From NCBI GenBank assembly GCA_019055375.1, contig JAHQIW010000902.1, positions 1 to 64,000 on the forward strand: DNA of 64,000 bases, read 5' to 3'. Below the pieces are notes generated by a model, which saw nothing but the letters and a program-made list of their open reading frames with translations, was not told the DNA's origin and searched no databases. Shown here piece after piece: positions 12,224 to 22,659 of this stretch. This stretch comes from Parelaphostrongylus tenuis. Lineage: Eukaryota > Nematoda > Chromadorea > Rhabditida > Metastrongylidae. The stretch's first letter is position 1, and each line of letters begins with the position of its first letter. The position numbers and the translations under genes were made by a program.

Positions 12224-12290
12224 TCAAGTAAAGATTAATGTAACACCTCGTGTCTGGCTTAAAGAAGAAAATCAGGAATTGTATCATAGC

Positions 12291-13100
12291 ATGCCGAGGT
12301 TAATAGACAGCCGGTCTTGGGAACTGCATCTTGTAACAACAAAGTTTTCTCAAGACCTAAATTTTACTATCTGAATACCACTGTATCATTCAGGTGCGTC
12401 TTAATACTTCTATCGTCCGAATCTCGCACCGGTTGGAAATGGCCCGCTGCCCAGAAAGGGTAGAAGTTTTTTCGAGAGATCAAGAAAGAAGAAAGTGCAG
12501 ACAATGCTAGCATTACCCAGCTGAATGACTTGATGTTATTTATGCTTGAATGAGTCGTAAAAACTAGCAGCGTCACGCTGTCAGAACAAGCTAGCTTGCC
12601 CATTGATTATATTTGGATGTAGATGTAGGGCAAACAAACTGGTCTTGTGTTGTATCATCTGACACGCTGTGAACCGCGATATTTCGCCAGGTACGCGAAG
12701 CGATAACCGGTTGGCGGACGTGCACCAATGACAACGTGGAAGTTTATTTACCGTCAGTAAATAGCAGAATATAATAGGGACTTTTTAGACGCTGAAGTAA
12801 TCCGTTTTCACAGTTTATAGTCGACTATTTTTCAGACTTCGAAAACAATATAATCGAACAATGTATTTTCTTTCGAGGTCTTTACATTTCTTTCATGAGG
12901 TCTTTACGGGCACTTATGCAGTGCAATATACGTGTTACGACCTCGAAGCCTCGAAGAAGAAGAAGCTAATTGCACGGTGCCTTTCTTCTGAACCAATCCC
13001 TTCTGGGAAAAGACCTCCTATCTAAAGGAGTCGTCGACGAAGATGTTACAATGCTGCGTGTAAATTGAAAATTCATTTTACACACGATGGAGACCATCGA
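12291..13100. other. No gene seen
   Basis: Intergenic sequence. The tract around 12790-12930 weakly resembles the interior of the MITE at 14000, but this is not strong enough to call. Confidence 0.3.
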
Positions 13101-13104
13101 TTTT

Positions 13105-13665
13105 TCATAATTTGATGACGATTGTAATGTAAGCCCGTGCCACGGAGACGAACCCAATAGTGAGAGTCATGGACGACTCACCCCTGTGGGATAGGTAGCA
13201 GGTTTGTAAGACAATCTGGATTCTTGCTACAAAAATATATGATTCATACAGCAGCAGCACGTACATATCATCTATCCAGCATGCCACCCCGGGGTCTCGT
13301 CCTTCCGATGCGGCCATGGTATCTCCCCGAGCCTTCGTCTCCTGGTTGCGGCTTGCCAATCGTCATCGAATTATGAATAACCGACCACTTTTGGCCTGAT
13401 TATCGTTTATTCATAAATCGATAACGATTGTAACGTAAGCCCTTGCCACGGAGACGAACTCAATAGTGAGAGTCATGGGTGATTCACCCCGTGAATTTGG
13501 TAGCAAGTTTGTAAGACGATCTGGATTCTTGCTACGTACATATAGATTCATACAGCGGCAGTACTTACATGTCATCTTCCCGCATACCACCCCGGGGTCT
13601 CGTCCTTCCGAGGCGGTCATGATATCTCTCCGAGCCTTCGTCTCCTGGTTGCGGCTTGCAAGCAC
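13105..13665. repeat. Two-copy tandem duplication, about 303-bp period
   Basis: 13107-13365 and 13410-13660 are diverged direct copies sharing tracts such as CACCCCGGGGTCTCGTCCTTCCGA and CGAGCCTTCGTCTCCTGGTTGCGGCTTGC. Both copies keep an open 84-codon frame on the minus strand in the same register (ASRNQETKAR...ASEGRDPGV), with substitutions spread along it. No function is recognised; it could be a decayed repeat or an untraced exon pair. Confidence 0.7.
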
Positions 13666-13999
13666 TTTAAGTACTTCCCGAGAATTGTCCGTTGGTTCTT
13701 GCTCTGTGGCCTCATGTATTTTGACGTATACTCATCACTCACTTACCTTTGATCGATCGATTGGTAACTGATTGGATTCTAACCGACTATTGATCGAATG
13801 ATTCAATTCGAAACGTCGTTGAAGCGTCGTTGTATGTTTATGAAGGTATTGATATACTCTTTCGTAATTATTGTTTATTTTAGGTTGTTTATATTCTTGC
13901 TGCATCTATTGATAAACCGCGTGGCAGGCTAATTGACTGTCTACATCACAGCTGCACAGTTCCACAGACACGAGCATCTAGCACGCGAATCACTACAGC

Positions 14000-14353
14000 G
14001 ATATCATATCACTGCCCATTGACATGATCCCGGATATTGTTATGATTAACTGTCGATTGCTCAAGGCTGTATTTTTGATGATACCCTCATATTCAACTTT
14101 TTCATACCTCGCTCAAAGCAATATAATATGAAAATGCATTTTTTTTTAACCTTTCACGAACTCTTTTATAGGCACTAATGCAAAGCATTACACAGGGAAA
14201 ATAATACATTGTCAGATTATAATGTTTTGAGCGACGTCTGAAAAAAACAGCCGATTATGAAGGCATTATCGAAAATACCAGCCTTCAGCAATCGACTGTT
14301 AATCACAGCAATGCCCGATGATCATCTCACTGGACGTGCAGTGATATGATATC
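14000..14353. mobile_element. MITE-like element with 16-bp perfect terminal inverted repeats
   Basis: The ends GATATCATATCACTGC (14000-14015) and its exact reverse complement (14338-14353) bound a 354-bp unit. Inverted similarity extends inward to about 14090/14262, including GATTAACTGTCGATTGCTC and its partner. No coding capacity; a non-autonomous foldback DNA element. Confidence 0.7.
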
Positions 14354-14484
14354 TGTGCCGTGTGTAGAGTAAATTTCTACTTAAAGCGCGACAGTGTGGC
14401 ATGTTCTTCGAAGATTTTTTGCTTTTATATAAGTTATTTTAGACGGTTCTCCCCCGAAAGGTACTGGCTTATACGAAAGGCACC

Positions 14485-14530
14485 GCCCAACTGACGAGGC
14501 TCCATGGTTGAAACACGGTACTGCACTGTA
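14485..14530 (+). ncRNA. Degenerate hammerhead-like motif
   Basis: GCCCAA (485-490), intact CTGACGA (491-497), short hairpin GGC...GTT, GAAA (510-513), AC...GTA. The sequence after the cleavage position does not pair with GCCCAA, so stem I is broken. Same family as 15297-15339. Confidence 0.45.
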
Positions 14531-14822
14531 TAAATGCCTATAGAAGAGCTTATGAAAGGCTCAAATTGCATTGTCCAGCTATGTGGTCTTCTCAGTGCTC
14601 ATTTTCCTCCGTGCAGATTCCAGTACTTCTAGAATTCAATTCGTTTTCTGTCTTTTTGAACGTCGTAGAATACCAGTTGAGTGCGTCTCCTTGCAGTCTC
14701 GAGCTGCATACAGTATTGGTTCACCGATAACTCTCAACAATTTTCGATACTTTGCACTTCAGGAGTTGAGACCCCCCACTGAATCATGGAAAAGACTATT
14801 CTATCGTCTTGTGGATACCGTT

Positions 14823-14829
<7 letters not shown>

Positions 14830-14859
<30 letters not shown>
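14830..14859. repeat. (AT)n microsatellite
   Basis: An uninterrupted AT dinucleotide run of about 30 nt. Confidence 0.95.
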
Positions 14860-14861
<2 letters not shown>

Positions 14862-15199
14862 CTTTACTATGAACACTAGTTATCGTGGCAACTTTTGACA
14901 CTAGAAATGCACGCTATTCCTCCATGCTCTTCGTGTAGCGGCACTAGTAGAAAGTGTGTGTAAATCGTTTAGCTTTACCGGCGTTTGCACAATCATAGTG
15001 AGTTTGGTGACGCTTGCGAAGTGTATTTTGCGTGCCGTTTGGTTGAGCGATTGTAATGATGTTTTCATGCAAAGTAAGTCTTATATTCTTTAACCGTATG
15101 ACGAACAACGTTGATCGTAAGATCAGCAAACGATACTGATCACCATAAAGAACAACCCATAATACACGTATTTACAACACACCACAATAATAGAAACAT

Positions 15200-15430
15200 G
15201 TGCCTGATAATCATTTCTTGAGCCACGCATGTCAGTGGTCTGTCAGTGGGGATTGGAGCACTCACAGAGATTAGCAAAAGACGAGAAAGGGTAACTGCCC
15301 GACTGACGAGATCGCAATATCGAAACAGGTGTATCGGGCTCTATAAGTCAGCCCTGCTTGACAGATCACTGACATGCGTGGCTCAAGAAATGATTATCAG
15401 GCATATTGAAATTTGTGCTGTGGTCTTAAG
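15200..15430. mobile_element. Foldback element carrying a hammerhead ribozyme
   Basis: Arms of about 44 nt are inverted copies: 15203-15246 begins CCTGATAATCATTTCTTGAG and 15361-15404 carries its reverse complement almost perfectly. The loop between them contains the motif at 15297-15339 followed by CTCTATAAG. Related units are at 8880-9690, 14440-14560 and 63660-63840. No protein is encoded. Confidence 0.7.
15297..15339 (+). ncRNA. Hammerhead ribozyme, minimal type, intact core
   Basis: Stem I pairs GCCCGA (15297-15302) with TCGGGC (15334-15339), six perfect pairs. The core is CTGACGA (15303-15309) and GAAA (15322-15325). Stem II is GAT/ATC (310-312 with 319-321). Stem III is only AC/GT (325-326 with 331-332) with a four-base loop. 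The predicted cleavage is after GTA (15331-15333), satisfying NUH. All invariant core positions are present. Very short stem III is usual in Penelope/retrozyme hammerheads, which tend to act as dimers. Seen in sequence; activity is inferred. Confidence 0.7.
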
Positions 15431-16324
15431 AAAGCACACGAATCGAAAGAAATAGAAACATACAATAACGACAGATAACGCGATGATAACGGTACATGAT
15501 GATGCGATAGGTGAGAGCCTAAGTGTATGATGCTCCATCCCAAAACTCTAGATGAATGAAAGGAGTAACACAACTTAAGAGCAATAACTATTACATATAG
15601 ACAATCTACGGCAACATAAACCATCAGTAAGCTAAGACCAGGATGATACAGTAAGCCGAGAGAGGTGGAAGTCACGGCCGAACTCCAAGTGGCGTCAGTG
15701 TCAAATTGCAGGCGAGTGCCTCTACTGTTGGCGTGATTTTTTTCCCAACATTCTTGTTTTGTATTAGCCTGTGAATAGATTACTAGCACAACACGAGCCG
15801 GGTGCTATGGAGAACCCGAGACGACTGCCACTGGATTCTTTCCCAAGATTCTTGCTTTGCGTAATCCCTGAACGGGCCAACTGCTACTGGAAACACCAAG
15901 AAGCTGTCACATGCAGATGCGAACCGACTACTTGTGCGACAACTATCAAGCTGACAAGCGAAAACATGGTCGGCTGTGTTGACTCACTATGCCTGTGCAG
16001 CGAGTTGACTATGGTGATTATCTGCAAGTAGATAGATTTACTAATGATTAGTTCGTGACATAAGAAATGGCAATTATCTGGGGAGTTAATGCTATACTAC
16101 GTTGTATTCAGTTGACTGCCCTCGAGACGATTTCCTGCGCTCTGTCTGGTCCTCATCTCTCCGAATTTCTTCGCTGTCACCACGTAAAGGAGCTGGAGGT
16201 CCATACACCAGAGTTTTCTTGATCCGCTATTTGATTCCTATGGATATCTCCTTCACTTATAACCATATCAGTAACTCCTCTTCTGTATCGTTTATGTCAC
16301 TTCTCCGCCCACAGCACTTTTTTA

Positions 16325-16475
16325 AAAAAATATAGAGCTCTACCCAATGGTGTAGTCTGATGTGGAAAACTTTGCATTATGCGAGACTCCAACAAAGGGG
16401 TTTGGGTTCCCGTGTGACGCAAAAGTTTTGCGCATCACTCTACATCATTGTATATATCTACAACATCATACCACG
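16325..16475 (+). repeat. tRNA-derived SINE-like repeat, family S3 (decayed head)
   Basis: The 3' part matches family S3 (GTGTGACGCAAAAGTTTTGCGCATCACTCTACATCA), but the tRNA-like head is largely lost. Confidence 0.5.
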
Positions 16476-16479
16476 GCTA

Positions 16480-17185
16480 AAAATGGCCAAATTGAAAGAA
16501 TTGTGTTCAGTCCAGATCTCTTTCTCTACGTTCAAATATTGATGGAAACATTCTTTTTGTATATATGGATTTTATTAATTTCTACAAATTATTCATAGTT
16601 AATGAATGTAAAAAGAGTTCGGTACTTTTCGCGGCGAAATAAGTTCGTGCGAAAAGCCACACTTGTTTCAGCAAAATTAGTGAATGCGCGTATTCCTGGT
16701 GGGTTCATTGTTTTGATATTTCAAAGCTTACCTGAAGTTTAGGTGTACACATTCTGCTATTGCAAGGCAACTAAAGGCTAACACCTGCGCAGTATGTTCG
16801 ATTTACTGATAGATCAAGTGCACAAAATATGGTATCTCATATTTGCTACATAATATGGTAGCCAAAATATATTTTAGGAAAATTGATACATCCTACGATG
16901 CATTTGTACATTCTATAGGATAGACATGGCAAAGATGTTGTTTATGCAGATCTTGCTCCGGAAGTGTACTGTGTACATTGTAAGCGACCCTATATACTGC
17001 AAGCGAGAGTTTATTACAAGCAAACATTGAAGATTCTTTGCAAGAATGGTCAGATCATGCGCACTATTATGAAGTTGTAGAAGTTGTAATAAGTTTATTT
17101 AAATAAAGATATTTTGAGTAAAAGTTTCTGAACAGGAGAATAATCGAGAGTGTATGTCATATTTCCTCCAAAAGGTGTGCTGTAA
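16480..17185. other. AT-rich, no gene seen
   Basis: No recognisable coding exon or repeat copy. Confidence 0.35.
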
Positions 17186-17189
17186 ATGG

Positions 17190-17765
17190 TTCTGCTAAGT
17201 ACGATGGAAACTTGGAAGCCCTATTAGTTCGCTCGTCCATGAATAGCTACGAAGAGGACGGTGGTGACGGGTCTGATGGCAAAATAGACATCAGTGCACT
17301 CGTCACAGTTGGTAGATGTGTAGAAGTGACTTATACGATCAAGAACAAGACAGTGCGGATGCTGACGACGCTGTCGATGACTGGTCAAAGAAATTCGCAT
17401 TGCTCAGAACCATATGCTTCGGTAAACAAAATGTTGGTCTTCAGCGACGTCCTCCTTAGATGCGAGAAACCCGTTGACTTCTTTGAATTACTTATGAAAG
17501 TAATCTAGGAGTTGACTGAAGAACAGACGAATGTATCTAAAGGGAGCAAAAAAATGTTGAGAGGGAAATGCATGGTCGATGAGACGAAATTTATTCTTTT
17601 GCACCTTCAGATGAATACTGGCAATTACGACTCCTCAAAGATTACTGGAGCTGTTATGAGGCTTTTGGAGACATCTGTTTGGGTCGCTAATCATGCATAG
17701 AGATAAATTCTTGTATGAGGTACGATAATAGGTACACACTGTACTAGATGAACACGCTTCTACAG
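17190..17765 (+). pseudogene. Possible piggyBac-like transposase relic
   Basis: Read across frames, this shows KPVDFFELLM (about 17470-17500), ELTEEQTN (17511-17534), a later YWSCYEAFGD (17643-17672, shifted frame) and HRDKFLYEVR. These fit, in order and spacing, the start of the piggyBac transposase domain (P-x-D-F-F-E-L-F, ...EQTN, ...YW...FG, M-R-F). The acidic lead-in SYEEDGGDGSDG is also typical. Stops and shifts make it non-functional, and it ends where RTE copy A begins. The assignment is from memory of the family pattern and needs a profile search. Confidence 0.4.
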
Positions 17766-17769
17766 CATC

Positions 17770-20700
17770 ACCTGTATCGTCTGTCGTCCCGTTGACCGTC
17801 GAGTGACACGAGCGGGTACCAGCATCTCTTCCATTTTTCCCTATCGCGTGCAAGATTAGCCCAGTGGGTCCTCCTCACTCTAGGGAATTCGCTGAGCATC
17901 ATATCTTTCTTCTATCGCTTTCGTGAAGAAATCGGACCAACGGGTCAGTGGTCTTCCTTTAGAGCGCTTGACGTCCCGAGGAATCCAGTCGGTAACGGCT
18001 CTCGTCCATCGGTTGTCGTTGAAGCGCATCACGTGTCCGGCCCACCTTATTTTCGATATCCTGGCGTGTAGAACGGTCGTCTCTGATTTTCGATCGTTGA
18101 CGTAGGTCGGAACTTCGGATCCTTTCTCTCATTTGCGAAATACGGGATACTCCTAGCATCGACCTTTCGACTGCGCGTTCGACAACTCCAAGTGATCTTT
18201 CATCCTGCTTACGTAGCGACCAGGTTTCTGCTGCATACGTTAGGGCAGGGATAATTGTCGAGTCGAAAAGGTGGGCACGGAGTCGGATGTTCTTTGTCCT
18301 CTTCACTACATCTTCGATGCTCTTAAACGTTCCCCAAGCCGCTCGTTTCCTCCTGCTCAACTCTGGGGCTAGGTCGTTCATCATGTTGATTTCCCGACCT
18401 AGATAGACGTAACTGGAGCATTCGGAGATTGTCGTTCCGTTGATCGTGAATGGGGCATCAGAAACCCATCCCTTCCTCATGAGCATTGTTTTCGTTAGAT
18501 TCAGTTGAAGACGATCTTTCCACAGGCGCTATTGAAATCGGTAAACATTCGTTCCGCTTGGCTGATGTTTGGTGTTATGAGAACGATATCGTCAGCAAAG
18601 CGAAGATGGTTTAATTGTCGACCGTCAATTTTCACTCCCATTTCGTCCCATTCTAATGTTCGCATGACGTTTTGTAGGGTGGCAGTGAATAGTTTTGGCG
18701 AAATTGTATCGCCTTGTCGAACCACTCTTCTTACGTCAACGGTGATATTGTTGTAGAATGGAGATATTTTGGTCGTGAAATCTTTATAAAGCTCACGAAG
18801 GATCATTATGTACCGAGCAGGGACGCCCTGGTCATCCAAAGCCTCTATAACCGCTTCTGTTTCCACTGAATCAAAGGCTTTCTTCAGATCGATGAAAGTG
18901 AGACAGAGTAGTTGTTTGTACTCTCGTGAAACTTCAATGAGTCTTGTAATCGTGTGGATGTGGTCGATGGTACTAAATAGTTTTCGGAACCCTGCTTGTT
19001 CACATGGCTGTCCTTCGCCCAGTGTTCTGTGAGTCCTGTTTAGGATGACTCGAGTAAAGAGTTTATAGACAACGGACAGCAAGCAGATTGGGCGATAATT
19101 GCCTATGTTGTGAAGGTCTTCCTTTTTGAACAACAATACGGTCTTGCTGGTTTTCCATTGAATAGGGGACCTTGCATTCTGACAGGTAGCGAGTGAAGAG
19201 CCGAGCCAGGGTGTTGATGAGAACTGGCGGCAGATTCTTCAGATGTTCTGGTCTAATCCTGTCTGGACCGGGTGTTGTTCTGTTCTTCACCGACGATATA
19301 GCATGTCGGATTTCGGAGGAAGGACTGGTGGAACGACATATTCGTCCTCTTTCAATTCAGATGACGGTAAGAGGACATGGCTAGCGAAGAGATCCGAGTA
19401 GTATTGGTAGATGATTTTCTCCATAGCCCTTCTCGAAGCTGTCAGTGTCCCGTCAGGGTATCGCAGTGCAATTATCTTGGTCTTATAGTTGGCGAAGCCT
19501 CGCTGGGCTTTGCGAGTGCTCTTCCCAGCTTCTGCAGCTTCTGCCATAACTGCTGCTCTTCTCTCTTTAGGGGCTTCTTTTATCGCTTCTCTGCAGCGTT
19601 TCGCAAGTTCGGACGTAAGGTTTCGATTTCCTGTATCTCGTGCGATTCCACGTTGACGTATCAGCTCGAGTGTCTGCGGAGACAAGCGTCTCTTCGTGAC
19701 CTTGGGACTCTCGGCTTTTATAGCGCTAACGTGAAGATATCCAACGAGTCGACCGTATTCTTTGTCGATGTTGTCGACAACGGTATCTTCCCAAGAGCCG
19801 ACTAATGATCTGAATACATCCCAGTTCATGGTAGTTCTGGCACTTCGTTGTTTAGATTTAGCGGCTTTCTCTCCTCTCCTCGAAAATCGGAACGTTGCGC
19901 GAAGGAGGCGATGGTCTGATCCCGTGTAGAACTTAGGAACAACAGCGACGTCGGTCAGGCAAAATCTTCGATTTACTATGATATGATCTATTTCGTTATG
20001 GTAAGCTCCATTGGGAGACTCCCACGTCCATCGCTGAAACGAGGCTTTTGGAATTGCGAATTACCATGGATGGTTTGGGTCGTCATGATAAACTCAGATA
20101 GCCTCTCACTTTGTTCATCCATTCTAGTCCGTGGTTCCCTATGTGACGTTCTTCAGACGTTCTTCAGACGTTCTTCTAGGTCCAATTTTTGCGTTAAAAT
20201 CTCCGACAATGACCTTGAAGAATGTATGATCTTCTCTGAAGAATTTTTCGAGGTCCATATAGAACGCTTCGACTTCGTCTTCGTCATAGCTTGATGTTGG
20301 TGCGTAAGCAACGAAGATGGTCAAAGCCGGCATAGAACCATATCGTTTCAACCATAATCGTCCGATACGGGTTGTTAGTTGTTCGAACGAATCAATGCTC
20401 ACGGTGAAGTTCGATTTGACGAGGACGCCGACGCCGCCGAAACCTCTGCGATCGCATGTTCCAAGGAACAGTTCTTCTCCGGTGTCATAGACAGCGTGAA
20501 AAGGATGGCGCCTTCTCGTCTCAGCTAGGCCAATGACGTCGTACCTTATTCTTCTTGCTTGAATCAATAGATCTTCTACAGCGGATTGGTGAGCAAGGGT
20601 TCTTGCATTGTAGGTACAGTACGTCATTCTAGTCCGTTTCCATCTTGGCAGCCTAGTTCGGCCCTGAGATTTTAGCAGCCTCTCCGTACTCGTCCTACCT

Positions 20701-21008
20701 GGCGCTGCCGTACCAGGGGCTCTTTTGGGGTCAGGGGAATGAGGCCCATATTTGTTATTGTTTTTGGCATTTTGATACCCAACGTATAGCTTGCCAGGCT
20801 CTAAACGTGGGGGCTGGGTACTCACGAGTAGCTTGCCAGTCTCTCTCGGAGGAGCGGGAAGAGCTTATTTGTTGGAGGCGACTCCTAACCGCCTCCCATG
20901 TACTTCCCAGCCGCTTCATTGCAGGCTTTTGGACGGCTTGACTCGTAGAAATAGAGTTTTTGTCAAGTCGGCGCTGCAGAAGCAGGAAGCTCATCCCCTG
21001 AGTGCTGT
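17770..21008 (-). mobile_element. RTE-type retrotransposon, nearly complete (copy A), inactive
   Basis: Reading on the minus strand, the endonuclease segment starts at 20825 with a leader then TYNARTL, IGLAETR, FGGVGVLVKSN, VAYAP and an intact GDFNAKIG (to 20139). It continues to a linker (19829-19287) and reverse transcriptase with FIDLKKAFDS (motif A), RQGDTISPKLF (motif B) and LRFADDIVLIT (motif C, 18501-19136), then a C-terminal part ending at 17959. A single protein of about 1000 residues is expected, but frameshifts split it, and a short triplication of GACGTTCTTCA lies at 20150-20180. It lacks about 150 bp of leader compared with copy B. It copies by target-primed reverse transcription in the family. 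Confidence 0.9.
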
Positions 21009-21319
21009 TCTAATCAAATAAAAGTAGACGTTTTGCAATCATCGCAATCCAGTTTTTCTAATTAAAAGCTGTTTTTTTGGGATTATATAGTTAGATTTTG
21101 ATTCTTATAGAGTTTATGCTAGAAATAACCTAAATTATTATTAAAAAAGCTTTTATGAACGTATTCCTAAAGAGAATAACGCTCAGCTGTCTTGAAAATC
21201 CCCTCTTTTTGAAATAACTTCTGTCGCATGCAACTGTATTTCAAGGATTGCGCTTGTGACCCTTTGGCTTTTTCTACAAAAAACCTATTACACTAGAGTA
21301 ATAGCTTAGATTCGGCAGG

Positions 21320-22200
21320 TAAAATCAAGTGATCTTGAATGATGTATCTGAAATGGCTTGTTTTTTTGCGCTGCAACAGTCGAAATATATTTTTGTTTCA
21401 CATTTGAGGATTTCGCGCCGGATAAAGTTTCTCTGCGAACAACTAATAACTATTCAATTGTGCAAATCTCAGCGATTTCAAGGACGTAGTTTATTTTTAG
21501 AGAGGACTCCCTAGTAAGCTGTAGTAGTCAAAAGAAGGTTGGGTTTTGCACTCCAAGGGGTGGGATTTCGCGAAAGTGGCCTCAAGTCACCGTGCCTTTA
21601 GCAACACATCAGCTAACTGCGAAACGTAATCTTCTTTTGGCTGCTATAGTACAACAAATAGTTCTCTTTGAGAACAAAGTTTTGAATTCGTCGAGATTTG
21701 AGCTATCGAAGAAGTATTAGAAGTCCAGCTGAAAAGCTAACTTCAGTGGGGAATGCTCGAGTGTGAGAGCTATATTTTGTGTTTTACTCTTACACCGCAT
21801 CAAGGGAACTATTTTGGGAATGAATTATACCATCAAAATTTCCAGATTTGAACAATCGAATGGTTACTGATAATTCTGACAAAAATCAGGAACCGCGTTT
21901 TTTCTGAGAGCTGCGCAAAACAGGATGCGGGCTTTGAAAATCATCCAAATTTGCGAAAATTGATCTTCTCTTGACGCGTTACAACAATCTAAGGAGTCCC
22001 TTATCAAATTCAAGTACACCGTTGAAATTGTTAAAAACTTCTCCTATCTGATGCGATTATCAATTGCTTATGAAAAAGCTTCATCCAACAAGAAAGGCTT
22101 GAGTGTGATCATCCAACGAGAAAGGCTTGAATGTGAAACAAGATATAGTTTTTCGACTGTTACAGCGAAGAAAGCAGGCCATTTGAGGGCGTGAATGAGG
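21320..22200. repeat. Diverged repeat with internal foldback
   Basis: The tract around 21340-21460 (GCAACAGTCGAAATA, GGATTTCGC) resembles 62540-62640. A short inverted pair, about 21518-21550 and 21617-21650 (CAAAAGAAGGTT with AATCTTCTTTTG), and a 28-bp direct duplication at about 22085-22130 (CATCCAAC-AGAAAGGCTTGA) lie inside. No coding sequence was found. Confidence 0.45.
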
Positions 22201-22224
22201 CATTTAAAACTCATCCGTTCCTCA

Positions 22225-22650
22225 TGAGGGTCGCTTTCGTTAGATTTAGTAGAAGACCAATCTTTCCACAGGCGTTGTCGAAATCGACCAACATTCGTTC
22301 TGCTTGGCTATGCTTAGTGTTATGAGGCGATCTAATCGGCAAAGCGAAGATGGTTCAATTGTCGACCGTCAATTTTCACTCCCATATCGTCCCATTCTAA
22401 TGTTCGCGTGACGTTTTGGAGGGTGACAGTGAAGGCGAAATTGCATCGCCTTTCCGAACCCCTTCTTACGTTAATGGGGATATTGTTGTAGAACTGAGAT
22501 ATTTTGGTCTTAAGATCTTTATAAAGCTCAGAAGGATAACTGTGTACCGAGTAGGGATGCCCTGGTTATCCAGGGCCTCTATAACCGCTTCTGTTTCCAC
22601 TGTTTAAAAGGCTTTCTTTAGGTCGATTAAAGTGAGATAGAGTGGTTGTT
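22225..22650 (-). mobile_element. RTE fragment (copy D), reverse transcriptase region
   Basis: Aligns with the RT core of copies A and B over the FADD to KAFDS region but carries several deletions (for example in the FADD tract near 22320), so it is a dead fragment. It is bounded by unrelated sequence on both sides. Confidence 0.85.
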
Positions 22651-22659
22651 GAGATAGAC

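Larger units (their letters stand above)
11170..12290. mobile_element. Penelope-like element fragments in head-to-head inverted arrangement
   Basis: The left arm (about 11170-11590) and right arm (about 11860-12290) are inverted copies of the 3' part of a Penelope-like retroelement. Each arm includes the end of the GIY-YIG coding region, then a terminal-repeat-like sequence with the tract GGCTCTGAAGAAGGCGAAC...CGAAACGTCAGC and CACCTCGTGTCTGGCTTAAAG. Unique sequence of about 270 bp between the arms completes the GIY-YIG domain on the plus strand. Inverted terminal copies are a known trait of Penelope-like insertions. No reverse transcriptase is left. Confidence 0.75.

Noticed and set aside
13105..13665. 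CRISPR-like array
   Set aside because: Only two copies of a long, diverged repeat; no short repeat-spacer pattern.
15397..15789. 130-codon minus-strand frame
   Set aside because: It overlaps the foldback arm at 15361-15404 and has no family similarity; probably chance.
16160..16220. Hammerhead core
   Set aside because: A superficial match only; no CTGANGA/GAAA pair with complementary stems.
18505..19805. Several plus-strand open frames of 60-142 codons opposite RTE copy A
   Set aside because: They are antisense shadows of the RT and linker coding frames; copy B has matching shadows in the same places.
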